Translations under genes and position numbers: made by a program
From: Mycobacterium sp.
GTDB taxonomy: Bacteria; Actinomycetota; Actinomycetes; Mycobacteriales; Mycobacteriaceae
DNA length: 64,000 nucleotides
Reading direction: 5' to 3'
NCBI GenBank assembly: GCA_026393245.1
Contig: JAPLAO010000141.1
Location: 1-64,000, forward strand
Shown: in pieces, positions 53,932-62,937 of the stretch
How positions within the stretch are numbered: the first letter of the stretch is position 1
Layout: every line of letters begins with the position of its first letter
The notes under the pieces: model-generated
Databases searched by the model: none
What the model saw: only the letters and a program-made list of their open reading frames with translations
What the model was told of the DNA's origin: nothing

Positions 53932-55122
53932 GTGAATGTTGGTGCGGCGGCACCGTGGGTCACCGTCGCGGTGCTGGTGGGACTTGCACTGGGCGCTGCT
54001 GTGGGCACGTCGCTCACCCGTGGCCGCAAGCACGGCCGGTCCACTGCGGGGTTCGGGTCCGATATGACCGTCTCTGATGTTCTTTCGCGTGCGGTGGCGG
54101 CCGCGCCGATCGGGGTGGTCGTGGTAGGTCGTTCACGTGAGGTCGTGCTCAGCAACCAGCGTGCCGCCGATCTGGGTCTGGTTCGCGAACGGATCCTCGA
54201 TGATCGGGTCTGGGCCGCCGCGCAGCGCGCATTCGTCACCGACGCGGATGTCGAGATCGATCTGCTCACCCCCGGCGGTGTCCCCGCCGGTCGCCGCGGA
54301 CTCTCCGTGCACGGACACGTGCGACTGCTGAACGCCGAGCATCCCCGGCTTGCCGTGGTCTACCTCGACGATCAGTCCGAACAGGCCCGGATGGAAGCCA
54401 GCCGCCGCGATTTCGTGGCCAACGTCAGCCATGAACTCAAGACCCCGGTGGCCGCGCTGGGTGTTCTCGCCGAGGCTCTTTTGGAGTCCGCCGACGATCC
54501 GGAGTCCGCGCAACGGTTCGGACGCACGATGTATACCGAGTCCCAACGGCTCTCCAGCATGATCGGGGAGCTCATCGAACTGTCGCGTCTACAGGGCGCT
54601 GAACGACTTCCTGATCTGGTGATGGTGGACGTGGATACTGTTGTTCAGGAAGCGATTTCGCGCCACAAGGTGGCCGCCGACCGCGCTGATATCAAGGTCA
54701 ATACCGACGCCCCGACCGGATTCCAGGTGCTGGGTGATCAGCAGTTGCTGGTGACCGCGGTGGCCAACCTCATCTCGAATGCGATCGCGTACTCACCGGA
54801 CGCATCGATGGTGTCGATCAGCCGCCGGCGACGCCGGGACCATATCGAGATCGCCGTGACCGACCGCGGTATCGGGATCGCGATGGCCGATCAGGGCCGG
54901 GTATTCGAACGGTTCTTCCGGGTCGACAAGGCACGCTCCCGTTCCACCGGCGGGACCGGCCTGGGCCTGGCCATCGTCAAACATGTTGCGGCCAACCACA
55001 ACGGCAACATCCGGCTGTGGAGCAGGCCCGGTACCGGTTCGACGTTCACCCTTTCCATTCCCGCTTATCCCGATGACGTTGAGGACGCCGACGACAAGGT
55101 CGGCGAAGAGGAGGCGCAATGA
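53932..55122 (+). CDS. senX3: Sensor histidine kinase SenX3
   Basis: SenX3 is the sensor of the phosphate-responsive SenX3-RegX3 system. The GTG at 53932 (396 residues) is favoured over 53926 by the -10 box. A single N-terminal membrane segment ([17 protein letters not shown]) is followed by a PAS-like domain (about 55-140), the dimerisation/phospho-His motif [19 protein letters not shown], and the ATP-binding motifs [30 protein letters not shown] and [19 protein letters not shown]. Counterpart Rv0490. The stop overlaps regX3 (ATGA). Confidence 0.95.
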   Translation: MNVGAAAPWVTVAVLVGLALGAAVGTSLTRGRKHGRSTAGFGSDMTVSDVLSRAVAAAPIGVVVVGRSREVVLSNQRAADLGLVRERILDDRVWAAAQRAFVTDADVEIDLLTPGGVPAGRRGLSVHGHVRLLNAEHPRLAVVYLDDQSEQARMEASRRDFVANVSHELKTPVAALGVLAEALLESADDPESAQRFGRTMYTESQRLSSMIGELIELSRLQGAERLPDLVMVDVDTVVQEAISRHKVAADRADIKVNTDAPTGFQVLGDQQLLVTAVANLISNAIAYSPDASMVSISRRRRRDHIEIAVTDRGIGIAMADQGRVFERFFRVDKARSRSTGGTGLGLAIVKHVAANHNGNIRLWSRPGTGSTFTLSIPAYPDDVEDADDKVGEEEAQ

Positions 55123-55805
55123 TCCGAGTGTTGATCGTCGAGGATGAGGAGTCGCTTGCCGACCCGCTCGCCTATCTGCTCCGCAAGGAGGGCTTCCATG
55201 CCAGCGTGGCGACTGACGGGCCTTCGGCGCTTGCCGAGTTCGACCAGTCCGGCGCTGACATCGTGCTGCTGGACCTGATGCTGCCCGGGATGAGCGGCAC
55301 GGACGTCTGCAAGCAGTTGCGGTCGCGGTCCAGCGTTCCGGTGATCATGCTGACGGCCCGCGACAGTGAGATCGACAAGGTGCTCGGGCTTGAACTCGGC
55401 GCCGACGACTACGTCACCAAGCCTTATTCGGCGCGCGAGTTGATCGCCCGGATCCGGGCCGTGTTGCGCCGCGGGATGGACGCTGACGAAGCCGGATTCG
55501 GTGAGGCGCTGCTGGAGTCCGGCCCGGTCCGGATGGACGTCGAACGCCATGTTGTCAGCGTGCACGGTGATCATATTGCCCTGCCGCTCAAGGAGTTCGA
55601 TCTGCTGGAGTACCTGCTGCGGAACAAGGGCCGGGTTTTGACCCGCGGTCAGCTGATCGACCGGGTGTGGGGCGCTGACTACGTCGGCGACACTAAAACC
55701 CTGGACGTGCACGTCAAGCGACTGCGATCCAAGATCGAGGGTGATCCGGCGAATCCGGTTCGGTTGATCACCGTGCGCGGCCTGGGCTACAAGCTCGAGG
55801 GCTAG
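55119..55805 (+). CDS. regX3: Response regulator RegX3
   Basis: This OmpR/PhoB-type regulator activates phosphate-scavenging genes. The receiver domain has [19 protein letters not shown], the phospho-Asp in [14 protein letters not shown], and the Lys in [16 protein letters not shown]. The winged helix has [26 protein letters not shown] and [17 protein letters not shown]. 228 residues. The ATG overlaps the senX3 stop by 4 bases; in M. tuberculosis the two genes are separated by MIRU repeats, which are absent here. Confidence 0.97.
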   Translation: MIRVLIVEDEESLADPLAYLLRKEGFHASVATDGPSALAEFDQSGADIVLLDLMLPGMSGTDVCKQLRSRSSVPVIMLTARDSEIDKVLGLELGADDYVTKPYSARELIARIRAVLRRGMDADEAGFGEALLESGPVRMDVERHVVSVHGDHIALPLKEFDLLEYLLRNKGRVLTRGQLIDRVWGADYVGDTKTLDVHVKRLRSKIEGDPANPVRLITVRGLGYKLEG

Positions 55806-55821
55806 CTGCGGACAGTCAGGT

Positions 55822-56637
55822 CTATCCGGTGCCTGCGGCCCGGGTCGCCGGGTGCACGGCGATCAGCGGAAAACCGCTGCGCCGTTTGCACATCGCGGCC
55901 AGTTCCGCGTAGGCCTTGGCGCCCAGCAATTCGGTGAGTTCGGCGGCGCCTGACTTCCAGACCGGTGTTGAGCCGACGTGCGCGGCCGGGTCGCCGGTGC
56001 AGTACCAGTGCAGGTCCTCGCCGCCCTCGCCCCAGCCGCGCCGGTCGTACTCGGTGATCGTGGTCTTGAGGATCTCGGTCCCGTCGGGCCGGGTGACCCA
56101 CTCCTGGCTGCGCCGGATCGGCAGCTGCCAGCACACCTCCGGCTTCATCGTCAGGGGCTCGACGCCGAGTTTGAGTGCCTTGCTGTGTAATGCGCATCCG
56201 ATACCGCCATCGAACCCCGGGCGGTTTAGAAAGATGCAGGCGCCCTTGTACTTTCGGGTCCGCAGGTTGGGTTCGTCCTCGAAGGTGTCCATCTCCAGGT
56301 AGCCCTTGCGGCCCATGCCCTTGGACCGGAACTGCCAGTCAGCGTCGGTCAACTTCTCCACCGCGGCGTCGAGGTTGGCGCGGTCGTCGTCATCGGACAG
56401 AAAGGCTCCGTGCGAACAGCATCCGTCGTCGGGACGCCCCTTCACGGTGCCCTGGCAGGCCGCGGTGCCGTAGACGCACGTCCAATGCGACAGCAGCCAG
56501 GTCAGGTCGGCGGCGATCAGATGTTCGCCGTTTGCGGGGTCATAGAACTCCACCCACTCGCGGGGGAAGTCCAAGTCAACTTCGCCGGGGTGCTTGCGTG
56601 TCACGACGTCAAAGGTTAGACGATCATCGGTGCTCAC
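55822..56637 (-). CDS. Conserved Cys-rich protein (Rv0495c type)
   Basis: 271 residues, GTG start. A cluster of Cys in the N-terminal third ([28 protein letters not shown]) and later single ones ([32 protein letters not shown]) suggests a metal or iron-sulfur site, and recalls the YkgJ/DUF3109-like pattern. The enzyme activity is unknown. It is divergent from ppx with 41 bases between, as in the M. tuberculosis order. Confidence 0.8.
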   Translation of the reverse strand: MSTDDRLTFDVVTRKHPGEVDLDFPREWVEFYDPANGEHLIAADLTWLLSHWTCVYGTAACQGTVKGRPDDGCCSHGAFLSDDDDRANLDAAVEKLTDADWQFRSKGMGRKGYLEMDTFEDEPNLRTRKYKGACIFLNRPGFDGGIGCALHSKALKLGVEPLTMKPEVCWQLPIRRSQEWVTRPDGTEILKTTITEYDRRGWGEGGEDLHWYCTGDPAAHVGSTPVWKSGAAELTELLGAKAYAELAAMCKRRSGFPLIAVHPATRAAGTG

Positions 56638-56666
56638 GCCTCCCGCTGGTTGGTACTCCCGCCCGC

Positions 56667-56672
56667 TAGGTT
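56667..56672 (+). promoter_or_regulatory. -10 box TAGGTT for ppx (leaderless)
   Basis: TAGGTT is followed by 6 bases and the GTG at 56679. Confidence 0.55.
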
Positions 56673-56678
56673 GGTGGG

Positions 56679-57665
56679 GTGCGATTGGGTGTCCTTGATG
56701 TCGGCAGCAACACGGTCCATCTTCTGGTGGTTGATGCGCACCGCGGTGGGCACCCGACGCCGATGAGTTCGACCAAGTCGTCCCTTCGCCTGGCCGAGTC
56801 GATCGACGAATCCGGCAAGCTCACCCGGCGCGGTGCCGACAAGCTCGTCGAGACCGTCGACGAGTTCGCCCGGATCGCCACCAGTTCGGGCTGTGCGGAC
56901 CTGATGGCGTTTGCGACCTCCGCGGTGCGCGACGCGAAGAACTCCGATGAGGTGCTGGCCCGGGTTAGGTCGCAGACCGGGGTGGATCTGCAGGTGCTCA
57001 CCGGGGTCGACGAGTCTCGGCTCACGTTCCTGGCGGTGCGGCGGTGGTACGGCTGGAGTGCGGGGCGCATCATCAACCTCGACATCGGCGGCGGGTCGCT
57101 TGAGTTGTCCACCGGAGTCGACGAGGCGCCCGATATCGCGTTGTCCCTGCCGCTGGGCGCGGGCCGGCTCACCAGGGAATGGCTACCTGATGACCCGCCG
57201 GGGCGCCGACGGGTGGCGATGCTGCGGGAGTGGCTTGATACCGAACTAGTCCAGGCCGGGAAGTCCGTGCTGGAGGCCGGCCCACCTGACCTCGCCGTGG
57301 GTAGCTCGAAGACGTTCCGCTCGCTGGCCCGGCTGACCGGTGCCGCGCCCTCGGCGGCAGGCCCCCGGGCCAAGCGGACCCTGACCGCCAATGGCCTGCG
57401 TCAGCTCATAGCCTTTATCTCTAGGATGACGACGGCAGATCGTGCCGAGCTGGAGGGAGTGAGTGCCGAGCGGGCGCCGCAAATTGTGGCCGGCGCCCTA
57501 GTGGCCGAGGCGAGTATGCGAGCGATGTCGTTGGAATCGGTGGACATCTGTCCCTGGGCGCTGCGCGAGGGTGTGATTCTGCGCCGGCTCGACAGCCAGA
57601 CCGATGGAACCGCATTGGTGGAGACCTCGGTGCGGCATGCCCGATCGAGAGGCGAGAAGCGATGA
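56679..57665 (+). CDS. ppx: Exopolyphosphatase (Ppx/GppA family, PPX1 type)
   Basis: Ppx cleaves terminal phosphate from polyphosphate, or the 5' phosphate of pppGpp. The 328 residues of the sugar-kinase/HSP70 fold show [17 protein letters not shown] (phosphate 1), [19 protein letters not shown] and [15 protein letters not shown] (phosphate 2). The protein lacks the C-terminal HD domain of long Ppx enzymes, as the short mycobacterial type does. Counterpart Rv0496. It overlaps the next gene by 4 bases. Confidence 0.92.
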   Translation: MRLGVLDVGSNTVHLLVVDAHRGGHPTPMSSTKSSLRLAESIDESGKLTRRGADKLVETVDEFARIATSSGCADLMAFATSAVRDAKNSDEVLARVRSQTGVDLQVLTGVDESRLTFLAVRRWYGWSAGRIINLDIGGGSLELSTGVDEAPDIALSLPLGAGRLTREWLPDDPPGRRRVAMLREWLDTELVQAGKSVLEAGPPDLAVGSSKTFRSLARLTGAAPSAAGPRAKRTLTANGLRQLIAFISRMTTADRAELEGVSAERAPQIVAGALVAEASMRAMSLESVDICPWALREGVILRRLDSQTDGTALVETSVRHARSRGEKR

Positions 57666-58639
57666 GCCCGTCAGGCGACAGCACCCGACCGATCTCGGTG
57701 GCGGAGCTGCTGGCGCGCAATGGAACTATCGGCGCGCCACCGGTCAGTGGACGACGGCACCGGCGGCGCGGCAATGATCAGTCCGTAACGGTGGCCGAGC
57801 TGACCGGGGAGATTCCGGTCATCCGTGCCACCGAAGTTCCGGTTGCGTCCGAGGCCACCGAGGAACCTGTCTACGAGGAACCTGTCTACGAGGAACCTGT
57901 AGCCGAGGAACCGGCATCGGCCGAGGAACTGGTCTATGCGGAACCGGTTGCCGAGGAACCGGCATCGGCCGAGACCGTAGTGGTCTACCCCGACGACAGC
58001 ATCTACACCGACTACACCGACTACACCGAACCGGCGTCGGTGGCGGGGTCCCCGCCGCTGTCCAGCGCGCCGCTGCCGAGCCGCGAGCGTGGACTTGAAC
58101 TCAGTCACGATCCGCGGCCACAGCGCCGCTCCTCGGGCGCCGAGCAGATGACCTACGACCCGGTCGATCAGTCGGTGGATCTGGTCGGCCTTGTCGACGA
58201 TCAGGCCGAGGTCGCCGAGGAACTGCGCTCGTATCTGCAGTCATCGGGCGGCACCCTGTTCAGCGGTGAGACCGTCGCCGACGACCTTGCTCGCCGTGGC
58301 GTCATCGAGGTCGACGATGATCTCCCCGGTGCCGGTCGGGTCACGGCCACCCCGGCCCGGCTCCGCGAGGCCCCCCTGACCGCCCTGCGGCACGGCCTGG
58401 TGGCGGTTGCGCAGTCGGTTCTGGCAGTGGTTTTCGGCGCGGGATTGTTCCTCGGCTTCGATCAGCTTTGGCGGTGGAATAACATTGCGGCGCTGGTGCT
58501 TTCGGTTCTGGTAATCCTTGGTTTGGTGGTAGCGGTCCGAGCGGTCCGAAAGACTGAGGACATTGCCAGCACCTTGATCGCGGTTGCGGTGGGCGCGTTG
58601 GTCACGCTCGGTCCGTTGGCCCTCCTTCAGTCGACCTGA
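57662..58639 (+). CDS. Membrane protein with acidic repeat region (Rv0497 type)
   Basis: 325 residues; the ATG overlaps the ppx stop (ATGA). The N-terminal motif STRPISVAELLARNGTIG recurs in several mycobacterial proteins and may be a binding motif. Residues about 65-105 are an EEPVYEEPV-type acidic repeat, then a TDYTDYTE stretch. The C-terminal third has two to three membrane segments (LVAVAQSVLAVVFGAGLFLGF; IAALVLSVLVILGLVVAVRAV; LIAVAVGALVTLGPLALL). The function is unknown. Confidence 0.8.
   Translation: MSPSGDSTRPISVAELLARNGTIGAPPVSGRRHRRRGNDQSVTVAELTGEIPVIRATEVPVASEATEEPVYEEPVYEEPVAEEPASAEELVYAEPVAEEPASAETVVVYPDDSIYTDYTDYTEPASVAGSPPLSSAPLPSRERGLELSHDPRPQRRSSGAEQMTYDPVDQSVDLVGLVDDQAEVAEELRSYLQSSGGTLFSGETVADDLARRGVIEVDDDLPGAGRVTATPARLREAPLTALRHGLVAVAQSVLAVVFGAGLFLGFDQLWRWNNIAALVLSVLVILGLVVAVRAVRKTEDIASTLIAVAVGALVTLGPLALLQST
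57863..57922 (+). repeat. 15-bp tandem repeat, 4 or more copies, in the Rv0497-type gene
   Basis: Two identical GAACCTGTCTACGAG units are followed by GAACCTGTAGCCGAG and GAACCGGCATCGGCC and further degenerate units to about 57970, all in frame (EPVYE, EPVYE, EPVAE, EPASA). Confidence 0.88.
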
Positions 58640-58646
58640 CTCGGCA

Positions 58647-59492
58647 GTGCGCCCCGCTATCAAGGTCGGTCTCTCGACGGCTTCGGTCTATCCCCTGCGG
58701 ACCGAAGCCGCGTTTGAAGCCGCCGCCGAGTTGGGCTACGACGGTGTTGAGTTGATGGTCTGGGCAGAAACGGTCAGCCAGGATATGGGCGCCATCTCGC
58801 AGTTGTCCCGCCGGTACAACATTCCGGTGCTCTCGATCCATGCACCGTGCCTGTTGATCTCGCAACGGGTGTGGGGAGCCGACCCGATCCCGAAACTCAA
58901 CCGAAGCGTTCAAGCCGCCGAGCGACTCGGTGCGCAGACCGTCGTCGTGCACCCGCCGTTTCGGTGGCAGCGGCGTTACGCCGAGGGCTTCAGCGAGCAG
59001 GTGGCCTGGCTTGAGGAACGCAGCGATGTACACGTCGCGGTGGAGAACATGTTCCCGTTTCGGGCCGACCGGTTCTTCGGATCGGGCCTGCCCTCGATCG
59101 AGCGCATGCGCCGCCGCGGCGGGAGCCCGGGCGCGGGCGTTTCGGCGTTCGCACCGTCCTATGACCCACTGGACGGAAACCACGCGCACTACACCCTGGA
59201 CCTGTCCCACACCGCGACGGCGGGTACCGATGCGCTGGATTTGGCCCGCCGGATGGGGTCGGGCCTGGTTCATCTGCACCTGTGCGACGGCAACGGTGCG
59301 GCCACCGATGAGCATCTGGTGCCCGGCCGTGGCACCCAACCGACCGCCGAGGTGTGTCAGATGCTGGCCGGCAGTGATTTCACCGGTCATGTGATCCTCG
59401 AGGTGACCACGTCCGCGGCGCGCAACAAAGCCGAACGTGATGCCATGCTGACCGAGTCGCTACAGTTCGCCCGCACGCACCTGCTGCGCTGA
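58647..59492 (+). CDS. Sugar phosphate isomerase/epimerase-like TIM barrel protein (Rv0498 type)
   Basis: The GTG at 58647 (MRPAIKVGLSTASVYPL) gives 281 residues; the track start at 58584 lies in the previous gene. It is of the xylose isomerase-like/AP endonuclease 2 fold: ELGYDGVELMVW, LSIHAPC, VVVHPPFRWQ, VAVENMFPF, YTLDLSHTATAG and VHLHLCDGNG supply the metal-binding His, Glu and Asp of the barrel. The substrate is unknown. Confidence 0.85.
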   Translation: MRPAIKVGLSTASVYPLRTEAAFEAAAELGYDGVELMVWAETVSQDMGAISQLSRRYNIPVLSIHAPCLLISQRVWGADPIPKLNRSVQAAERLGAQTVVVHPPFRWQRRYAEGFSEQVAWLEERSDVHVAVENMFPFRADRFFGSGLPSIERMRRRGGSPGAGVSAFAPSYDPLDGNHAHYTLDLSHTATAGTDALDLARRMGSGLVHLHLCDGNGAATDEHLVPGRGTQPTAEVCQMLAGSDFTGHVILEVTTSAARNKAERDAMLTESLQFARTHLLR

Positions 59493-59501
59493 AAGGCTCT
59501 C

Positions 59502-60341
59502 ATGAGTTCGATGACGGTCCCGCTGTTTTCCGATGCGATGATCCTGCGTCCGGTCGATCACCGGCCCGGTGAGTTTGACGGAAATCTCAACGAGCACTGG
59601 ACAATCGGGCCGAAGGTTCACGGTGGGGTGATGGTCGCCCTGTGCGCCAAGGCCGCTCGGGAGGCCTACCGCGCGTCGGCGGCCGACGGGGGATCGCAGG
59701 CCGCTGCGCCGGTCGCGGTGTCGGTCAACTTTCTGTCCGCACCCGATCCCGGCCCGGTGCGCGTAGTCACGACCACGCGCAAGCGGGGCCGCCGGATCGG
59801 GCTGATGGATGTCGAACTGGTTTCCTCCGACCGCGCCTGCGTGCACGCGGTGGTAACGCTCGGCGATCCCGAACACGACGCGGCGCCGCTCATGTCGGAT
59901 AACCCGGTGACGGCGCTGATGGGTCCGGAACCGCCAGCCGACGTCGGGCCGATCGGACCCGGCCATCCCGGCGCGGAGATCAATAACATTGCCCGGGGCG
60001 CTGTGATCCACCCCTATGTGGTGGAGTCCGTCGCATCGGACCAGGCCCCGGTTTTCATGACCTGGGTTCGGCCCAGACAGGAGCGGGTCGACGAATTGTT
60101 CGCGCTCATGTGCAGTGACATTTCACTACCGGTGTCCTATGCCGTCGGCCGCCGAGGCTGGGCGCCCACCGTGCAACTGACCGCCTACCTGCGCGGGCTG
60201 CCGGCTGACGGCTGGCTGCGGGTGGTGTGCACCGCCACTCAGATCGGACAGGACTGGTTCGACGAGGATCACACGGTCGTCGATAGCGCTGGGCGGATCA
60301 TCGTGCAATCCCGGCAGCTGGCGCTGGTACCGGGTCGGTAG
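59502..60341 (+). CDS. Acyl-CoA thioesterase-like double hotdog protein (Rv0499 type)
   Basis: 279 residues with two hotdog repeats. HWTIGPKVHGGVMVALCAKAAREAY is the TesB-like first half; the second half has AVGRRGWAPTVQLTAYLRGLP and DEDHTVVDSAGRIIVQSRQLALVP, close to acyl-CoA thioesterases. It probably hydrolyses acyl-CoA esters. It lies 9 bases after the isomerase-like gene, in one unit with ppx and the genes between. Confidence 0.82.
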   Translation: MSSMTVPLFSDAMILRPVDHRPGEFDGNLNEHWTIGPKVHGGVMVALCAKAAREAYRASAADGGSQAAAPVAVSVNFLSAPDPGPVRVVTTTRKRGRRIGLMDVELVSSDRACVHAVVTLGDPEHDAAPLMSDNPVTALMGPEPPADVGPIGPGHPGAEINNIARGAVIHPYVVESVASDQAPVFMTWVRPRQERVDELFALMCSDISLPVSYAVGRRGWAPTVQLTAYLRGLPADGWLRVVCTATQIGQDWFDEDHTVVDSAGRIIVQSRQLALVPGR

Positions 60342-60344
60342 GGT
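60339..60344 (+). promoter_or_regulatory. Candidate -10 box TAGGGT for proC, overlapping the upstream stop
   Basis: The TAG of TAGGGT is the stop codon of the thioesterase gene; 8 bases separate the box from the proC ATG. Confidence 0.42.
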
Positions 60345-60352
60345 TTTCCACC

Positions 60353-61213
60353 ATGGCCAGAATCGCGATTATCGGTGGTGGCAACATGGGCGAGGCGCTG
60401 CTCGCCGGGTTGATTCGGGCCGGGTGTCCGGTCCGCGAACTGGTGCTGTCCGAGAAGGTGCCCGAGCGGGCCGAACATCTGGCACAGACATATTCGGTAC
60501 GGGTCGCACCGATGGCGGAAGCGGTGGAGAACGCCGCGTTCGTGATTGTTGCGGTCAAGCCCGCCGACGCCGAATCGGTGGTCGTCGAGATCGCAACCGC
60601 CGCGGGCGGAGCCGAGAGTGATGCCGTCGAGCAGGTGTTGGTCAGTGTCGTCGCGGGTGTCACGACTGCGTTCTACGAGGCACATCTGCCTGCCGGATAC
60701 CCGGTGATCCGGGTCATGCCCAACGCGCCGGCTCTGGTCGGCGCCGGTATCACGGCGTTGGCCCGGGGCCGGTTCGCCACCTCCGCGCAGCTGTCGGAGG
60801 CGGCGCAGTTGTTTTCCGGTGTCGGTGGTGTGCTGACGGTCTCGGAGGCCCAAATCGATGCGGTGACGGCGGTGTCGGGTTCGGGGCCGGCCTACTTCTT
60901 CCTGTTCCTCGAGGCGCTGATCGATGCCGCCGTCGCCAGCGGCCTGAGCCGCGCCGTGGCCACCGAATTGGCGGTGCAGACCATGGCGGGCTCGGTGGCG
61001 ATGCTGGTGGAGCGCTCCGAGGGCGGCGGCGCCGGTGCGCCGGGCCGGCCCGACACCACTGCCGCCGAGTTGCGCGCGATGGTCACGTCGCCCGGCGGTA
61101 CAACTGCTGCTGGGCTGCGGGAACTGGAGCGCGGTGGGGTACGCGCGGCCGTCGCCGCCGCCGTCGAAGCCGCAAAAACCCGCTCTGAGCAGCTCGGAAT
61201 TACATCAGAGTAG
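60353..61213 (+). CDS. proC: Pyrroline-5-carboxylate reductase ProC
   Basis: ProC catalyses the last step of proline synthesis. The 286 residues have the NAD(P) motif IAIIGGGNMGEALLAGLIRAG, VIRVMPNAPALVGAGITAL, the substrate site AVSGSGPAYFFLFLEALIDAAVASGL, and the C-terminal MVTSPGGTTAAGLRELERGGVRAAV. Counterpart Rv0500. Confidence 0.95.
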   Translation: MARIAIIGGGNMGEALLAGLIRAGCPVRELVLSEKVPERAEHLAQTYSVRVAPMAEAVENAAFVIVAVKPADAESVVVEIATAAGGAESDAVEQVLVSVVAGVTTAFYEAHLPAGYPVIRVMPNAPALVGAGITALARGRFATSAQLSEAAQLFSGVGGVLTVSEAQIDAVTAVSGSGPAYFFLFLEALIDAAVASGLSRAVATELAVQTMAGSVAMLVERSEGGGAGAPGRPDTTAAELRAMVTSPGGTTAAGLRELERGGVRAAVAAAVEAAKTRSEQLGITSE

Positions 61214-61299
61214 TTCACGTCTTTTTCAACTAATTAGCCAACACCCGTCGCAGGAACCCCATTGGCCACGCTATTGTCCTCCTGTATGCGCGCGTGGAG

Positions 61300-61321
61300 C
61301 CAGCGGTGGGGAAGCCGCTGG
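61300..61321 (+). other. Hairpin in the leader of the excisionase-like regulator gene
   Basis: CCAGCGG and CCGCTGG form a perfect 7-bp stem with an 8-base loop, about 30 bases before the ATG at 61351. No T-run follows, so it is unlikely to be a terminator. Confidence 0.45.
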
Positions 61322-61350
61322 AACGCCCGTGCCTGACGGAATGGGTAGCG

Positions 61351-61590
61351 ATGACGTCTATGAACGGTAAGCCGGCGCGTGATGCCGGTGCGGCTGACGG
61401 CCAAGCGGTCACCAGAACGCAATTCCTCACCGTCGCCGAGGTGGCCGCGCTGATGCGGGTCAGCAAGATGACGGTGTACCGCCTGGTGCACAACGGCGAA
61501 CTGCCCGCTGTGCGGGTCGGACGCTCGTTCCGGGTTCACGCCAAGGCCGTCCACGACCTGTTGGAGACGTCGTACTTCGACGCCGGCTAA
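61351..61590 (+). CDS. Excisionase/AlpA-type HTH protein (Rv0500A type)
   Basis: The ATG at 61351 gives 79 residues; the track's 61294 start is unsupported. QFLTVAEVAALMRVSKMTVYRLVHNGELPAVRVGRSFRVH is the MerR-like winged helix of the excisionase (HTH_17) family. Members here are chromosomal regulators conserved in actinobacteria, not prophage genes. Its target is unknown. Confidence 0.88.
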   Translation: MTSMNGKPARDAGAADGQAVTRTQFLTVAEVAALMRVSKMTVYRLVHNGELPAVRVGRSFRVHAKAVHDLLETSYFDAG

Positions 61591-61592
61591 CA

Positions 61593-61638
61593 CCGCCCCG
61601 CCCATCGGCGGTTTGCCGCCCCGCCCATAGCCGGTTTT
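61593..61638 (+). repeat. 23-bp imperfect tandem repeat after the excisionase-like gene
   Basis: Two copies beginning CCGCCCCGCCCAT and ending GGTTT (the middle diverged) lie 3 bases after the stop codon. The first contains a CCGCC/GGCGG inverted repeat followed by TTTG, a weak terminator candidate. Confidence 0.7.
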
Positions 61639-61658
61639 CGTTCCCACAGCCGCTTGGG

Positions 61659-61664
61659 TAAGGT
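61659..61664 (+). promoter_or_regulatory. Candidate -10 box TAAGGT for the bS22 gene
   Basis: TAAGGT lies 61 bases before the bS22 ATG. A weak -35-like TTTCGT is 17 bases upstream. This would give a leader of about 55 bases. Confidence 0.4.
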
Positions 61665-61725
61665 GGCGGAGACACAGACAGGCCCGGTGTGAAGCGGGCG
61701 ATGGGTACTTGAGGTAGCGGAGTTC

Positions 61726-61827
61726 ATGGGTTCAGTCATCAAGAAGCGGCGCAAGCGCATGTCCAAGAAGAAGCATCGCAAGTTGCTGCGTCGAACCCGG
61801 GTCCAGCGCAGAAAACTCGGCAAGTAG
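61726..61827 (+). CDS. Small ribosomal protein bS22 (AURKAIP1/COX24 domain)
   Basis: This 33-residue, extremely basic protein was too short for the ORF track: it opens [20 protein letters not shown] and ends [12 protein letters not shown]. The family (Rv0500B) was identified in mycobacterial 30S subunits as bS22. The [17 protein letters not shown] core is the COX24/AURKAIP1 motif. GCGGAG precedes the ATG. It lies between the HTH gene and the SDR gene as in other mycobacteria. Confidence 0.93.
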
Positions 61828-61881
61828 CCGCTAGGGCGGCTATGTCCGTCCTCTCACCGCGCTATCGGCAGTATCGGCCGA

Positions 61882-61887
61882 TAGGCT
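61882..61887 (+). promoter_or_regulatory. -10 box TAGGCT for the SDR epimerase-like gene (leaderless)
   Basis: TAGGCT is followed by 6 bases and the ATG at 61894. Confidence 0.55.
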
Positions 61888-61893
61888 GTTGCC

Positions 61894-62937
61894 ATGGATT
61901 ACCCCAGGGTGGTTCTGGTCACCGGCGCCTGCAGATTCCTCGGCGGCTATCTCACCGCACGGCTGGTACAGAACCCGTCGATCGAGCACGTCATCGCCGT
62001 TGACGCGATCGCACCGAGCAAGGATCTGAAGCGGCGGATGGGCCGGGCCGAGTTCGTCCGCGCCGACATCCGAAATCCGTTCATCGCCAAGGTGATCCGC
62101 AATAGTGATGTCGACACCGTGGTGCACGCGGCGGCCGCCTCGTACGTGCCGCGATCGGGTGGACGCGCCACCCTCAAGGAACTGAACGTCATGGGCGCCA
62201 TGCAGTTGTTCGCGGCATGTCAGAAGGCGCCGTCGGTGCGGCGGGTCGTCCTGAAGTCCACCTCGGAGGTTTACGGCTCGAATCCGCACGACCCGGTGGT
62301 TCACACCGAGGATGGCAGCAGCAAGCGTCCGCCCCGGGAAGGCTTCGCCCGCGACAGCGTCGACATCGAGGGCTATGCGCGGGGGCTGGGCCGCCGCCGA
62401 CCCGATATCGCGGTCACCATTCTGCGGCTGGCCAACATGATCGGCCCGGCGATGGACACCACCCTGGCCCGTTACCTGGCGGGTCCGGTGGTTCCCACGG
62501 TGTTCGGCCATGACGCTCGGTTGCAATTGCTGCATGAGCAGGACGCCCTGGGCGCATTGGAACGGGCCACGATGGCCGGTGTGGCGGGCACCTTCAACAT
62601 TGGCGCCAACGGCATCATCATGATGTCCCAGGCGATTCGTCGAGCCGGCCGGTTGGCGTTGCCGCTGCCGACCTTCGGGGTCGGGGTGGTGGACTCGGTG
62701 CGCAGGGCGACGATGAACAGCGAGGTCAATCGCGATCAGCTGGCCTATTTCAGCTTCGGCCGCGCGATGGACACCACCCGTATGCGTTCCGAATTGGGCT
62801 TCGAGCCGAGGTGGACGACCCTGGAGGCGTTCGACGACTTCGTTCGCGGCCGCGGACTTACCCCGATCATCTCCCCGCAGTGGGTAAGCTCAGCGGAGGG
62901 TCGCATGCTTGCGGCGGCCCAGAGGTGGGGGAGGTGA
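61894..62937 (+). CDS. NAD-dependent epimerase/dehydratase-like extended SDR (Rv0501 type)
   Basis: 347 residues. The N-terminal cofactor motif is VVLVTGACRFLGGYLTARL, and STSEVYGSNPHDP marks the catalytic Ser/Thr strand. The YxxxK motif of epimerases is missing: the position reads IEGYARGLGRRRPDI. It is annotated galE2 in M. tuberculosis but may not be a UDP-galactose epimerase. It overlaps the acyltransferase gene by 4 bases, suggesting a joint lipid or glycolipid role. Confidence 0.87.
   Translation: MDYPRVVLVTGACRFLGGYLTARLVQNPSIEHVIAVDAIAPSKDLKRRMGRAEFVRADIRNPFIAKVIRNSDVDTVVHAAAASYVPRSGGRATLKELNVMGAMQLFAACQKAPSVRRVVLKSTSEVYGSNPHDPVVHTEDGSSKRPPREGFARDSVDIEGYARGLGRRRPDIAVTILRLANMIGPAMDTTLARYLAGPVVPTVFGHDARLQLLHEQDALGALERATMAGVAGTFNIGANGIIMMSQAIRRAGRLALPLPTFGVGVVDSVRRATMNSEVNRDQLAYFSFGRAMDTTRMRSELGFEPRWTTLEAFDDFVRGRGLTPIISPQWVSSAEGRMLAAAQRWGR

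Noticed and set aside
61351-61590. Excisionase-like gene as a sign of a prophage or integrated element
   Set aside because: There is no integrase, att repeat or phage gene nearby, and the proC-HTH-bS22 order is conserved in mycobacteria.
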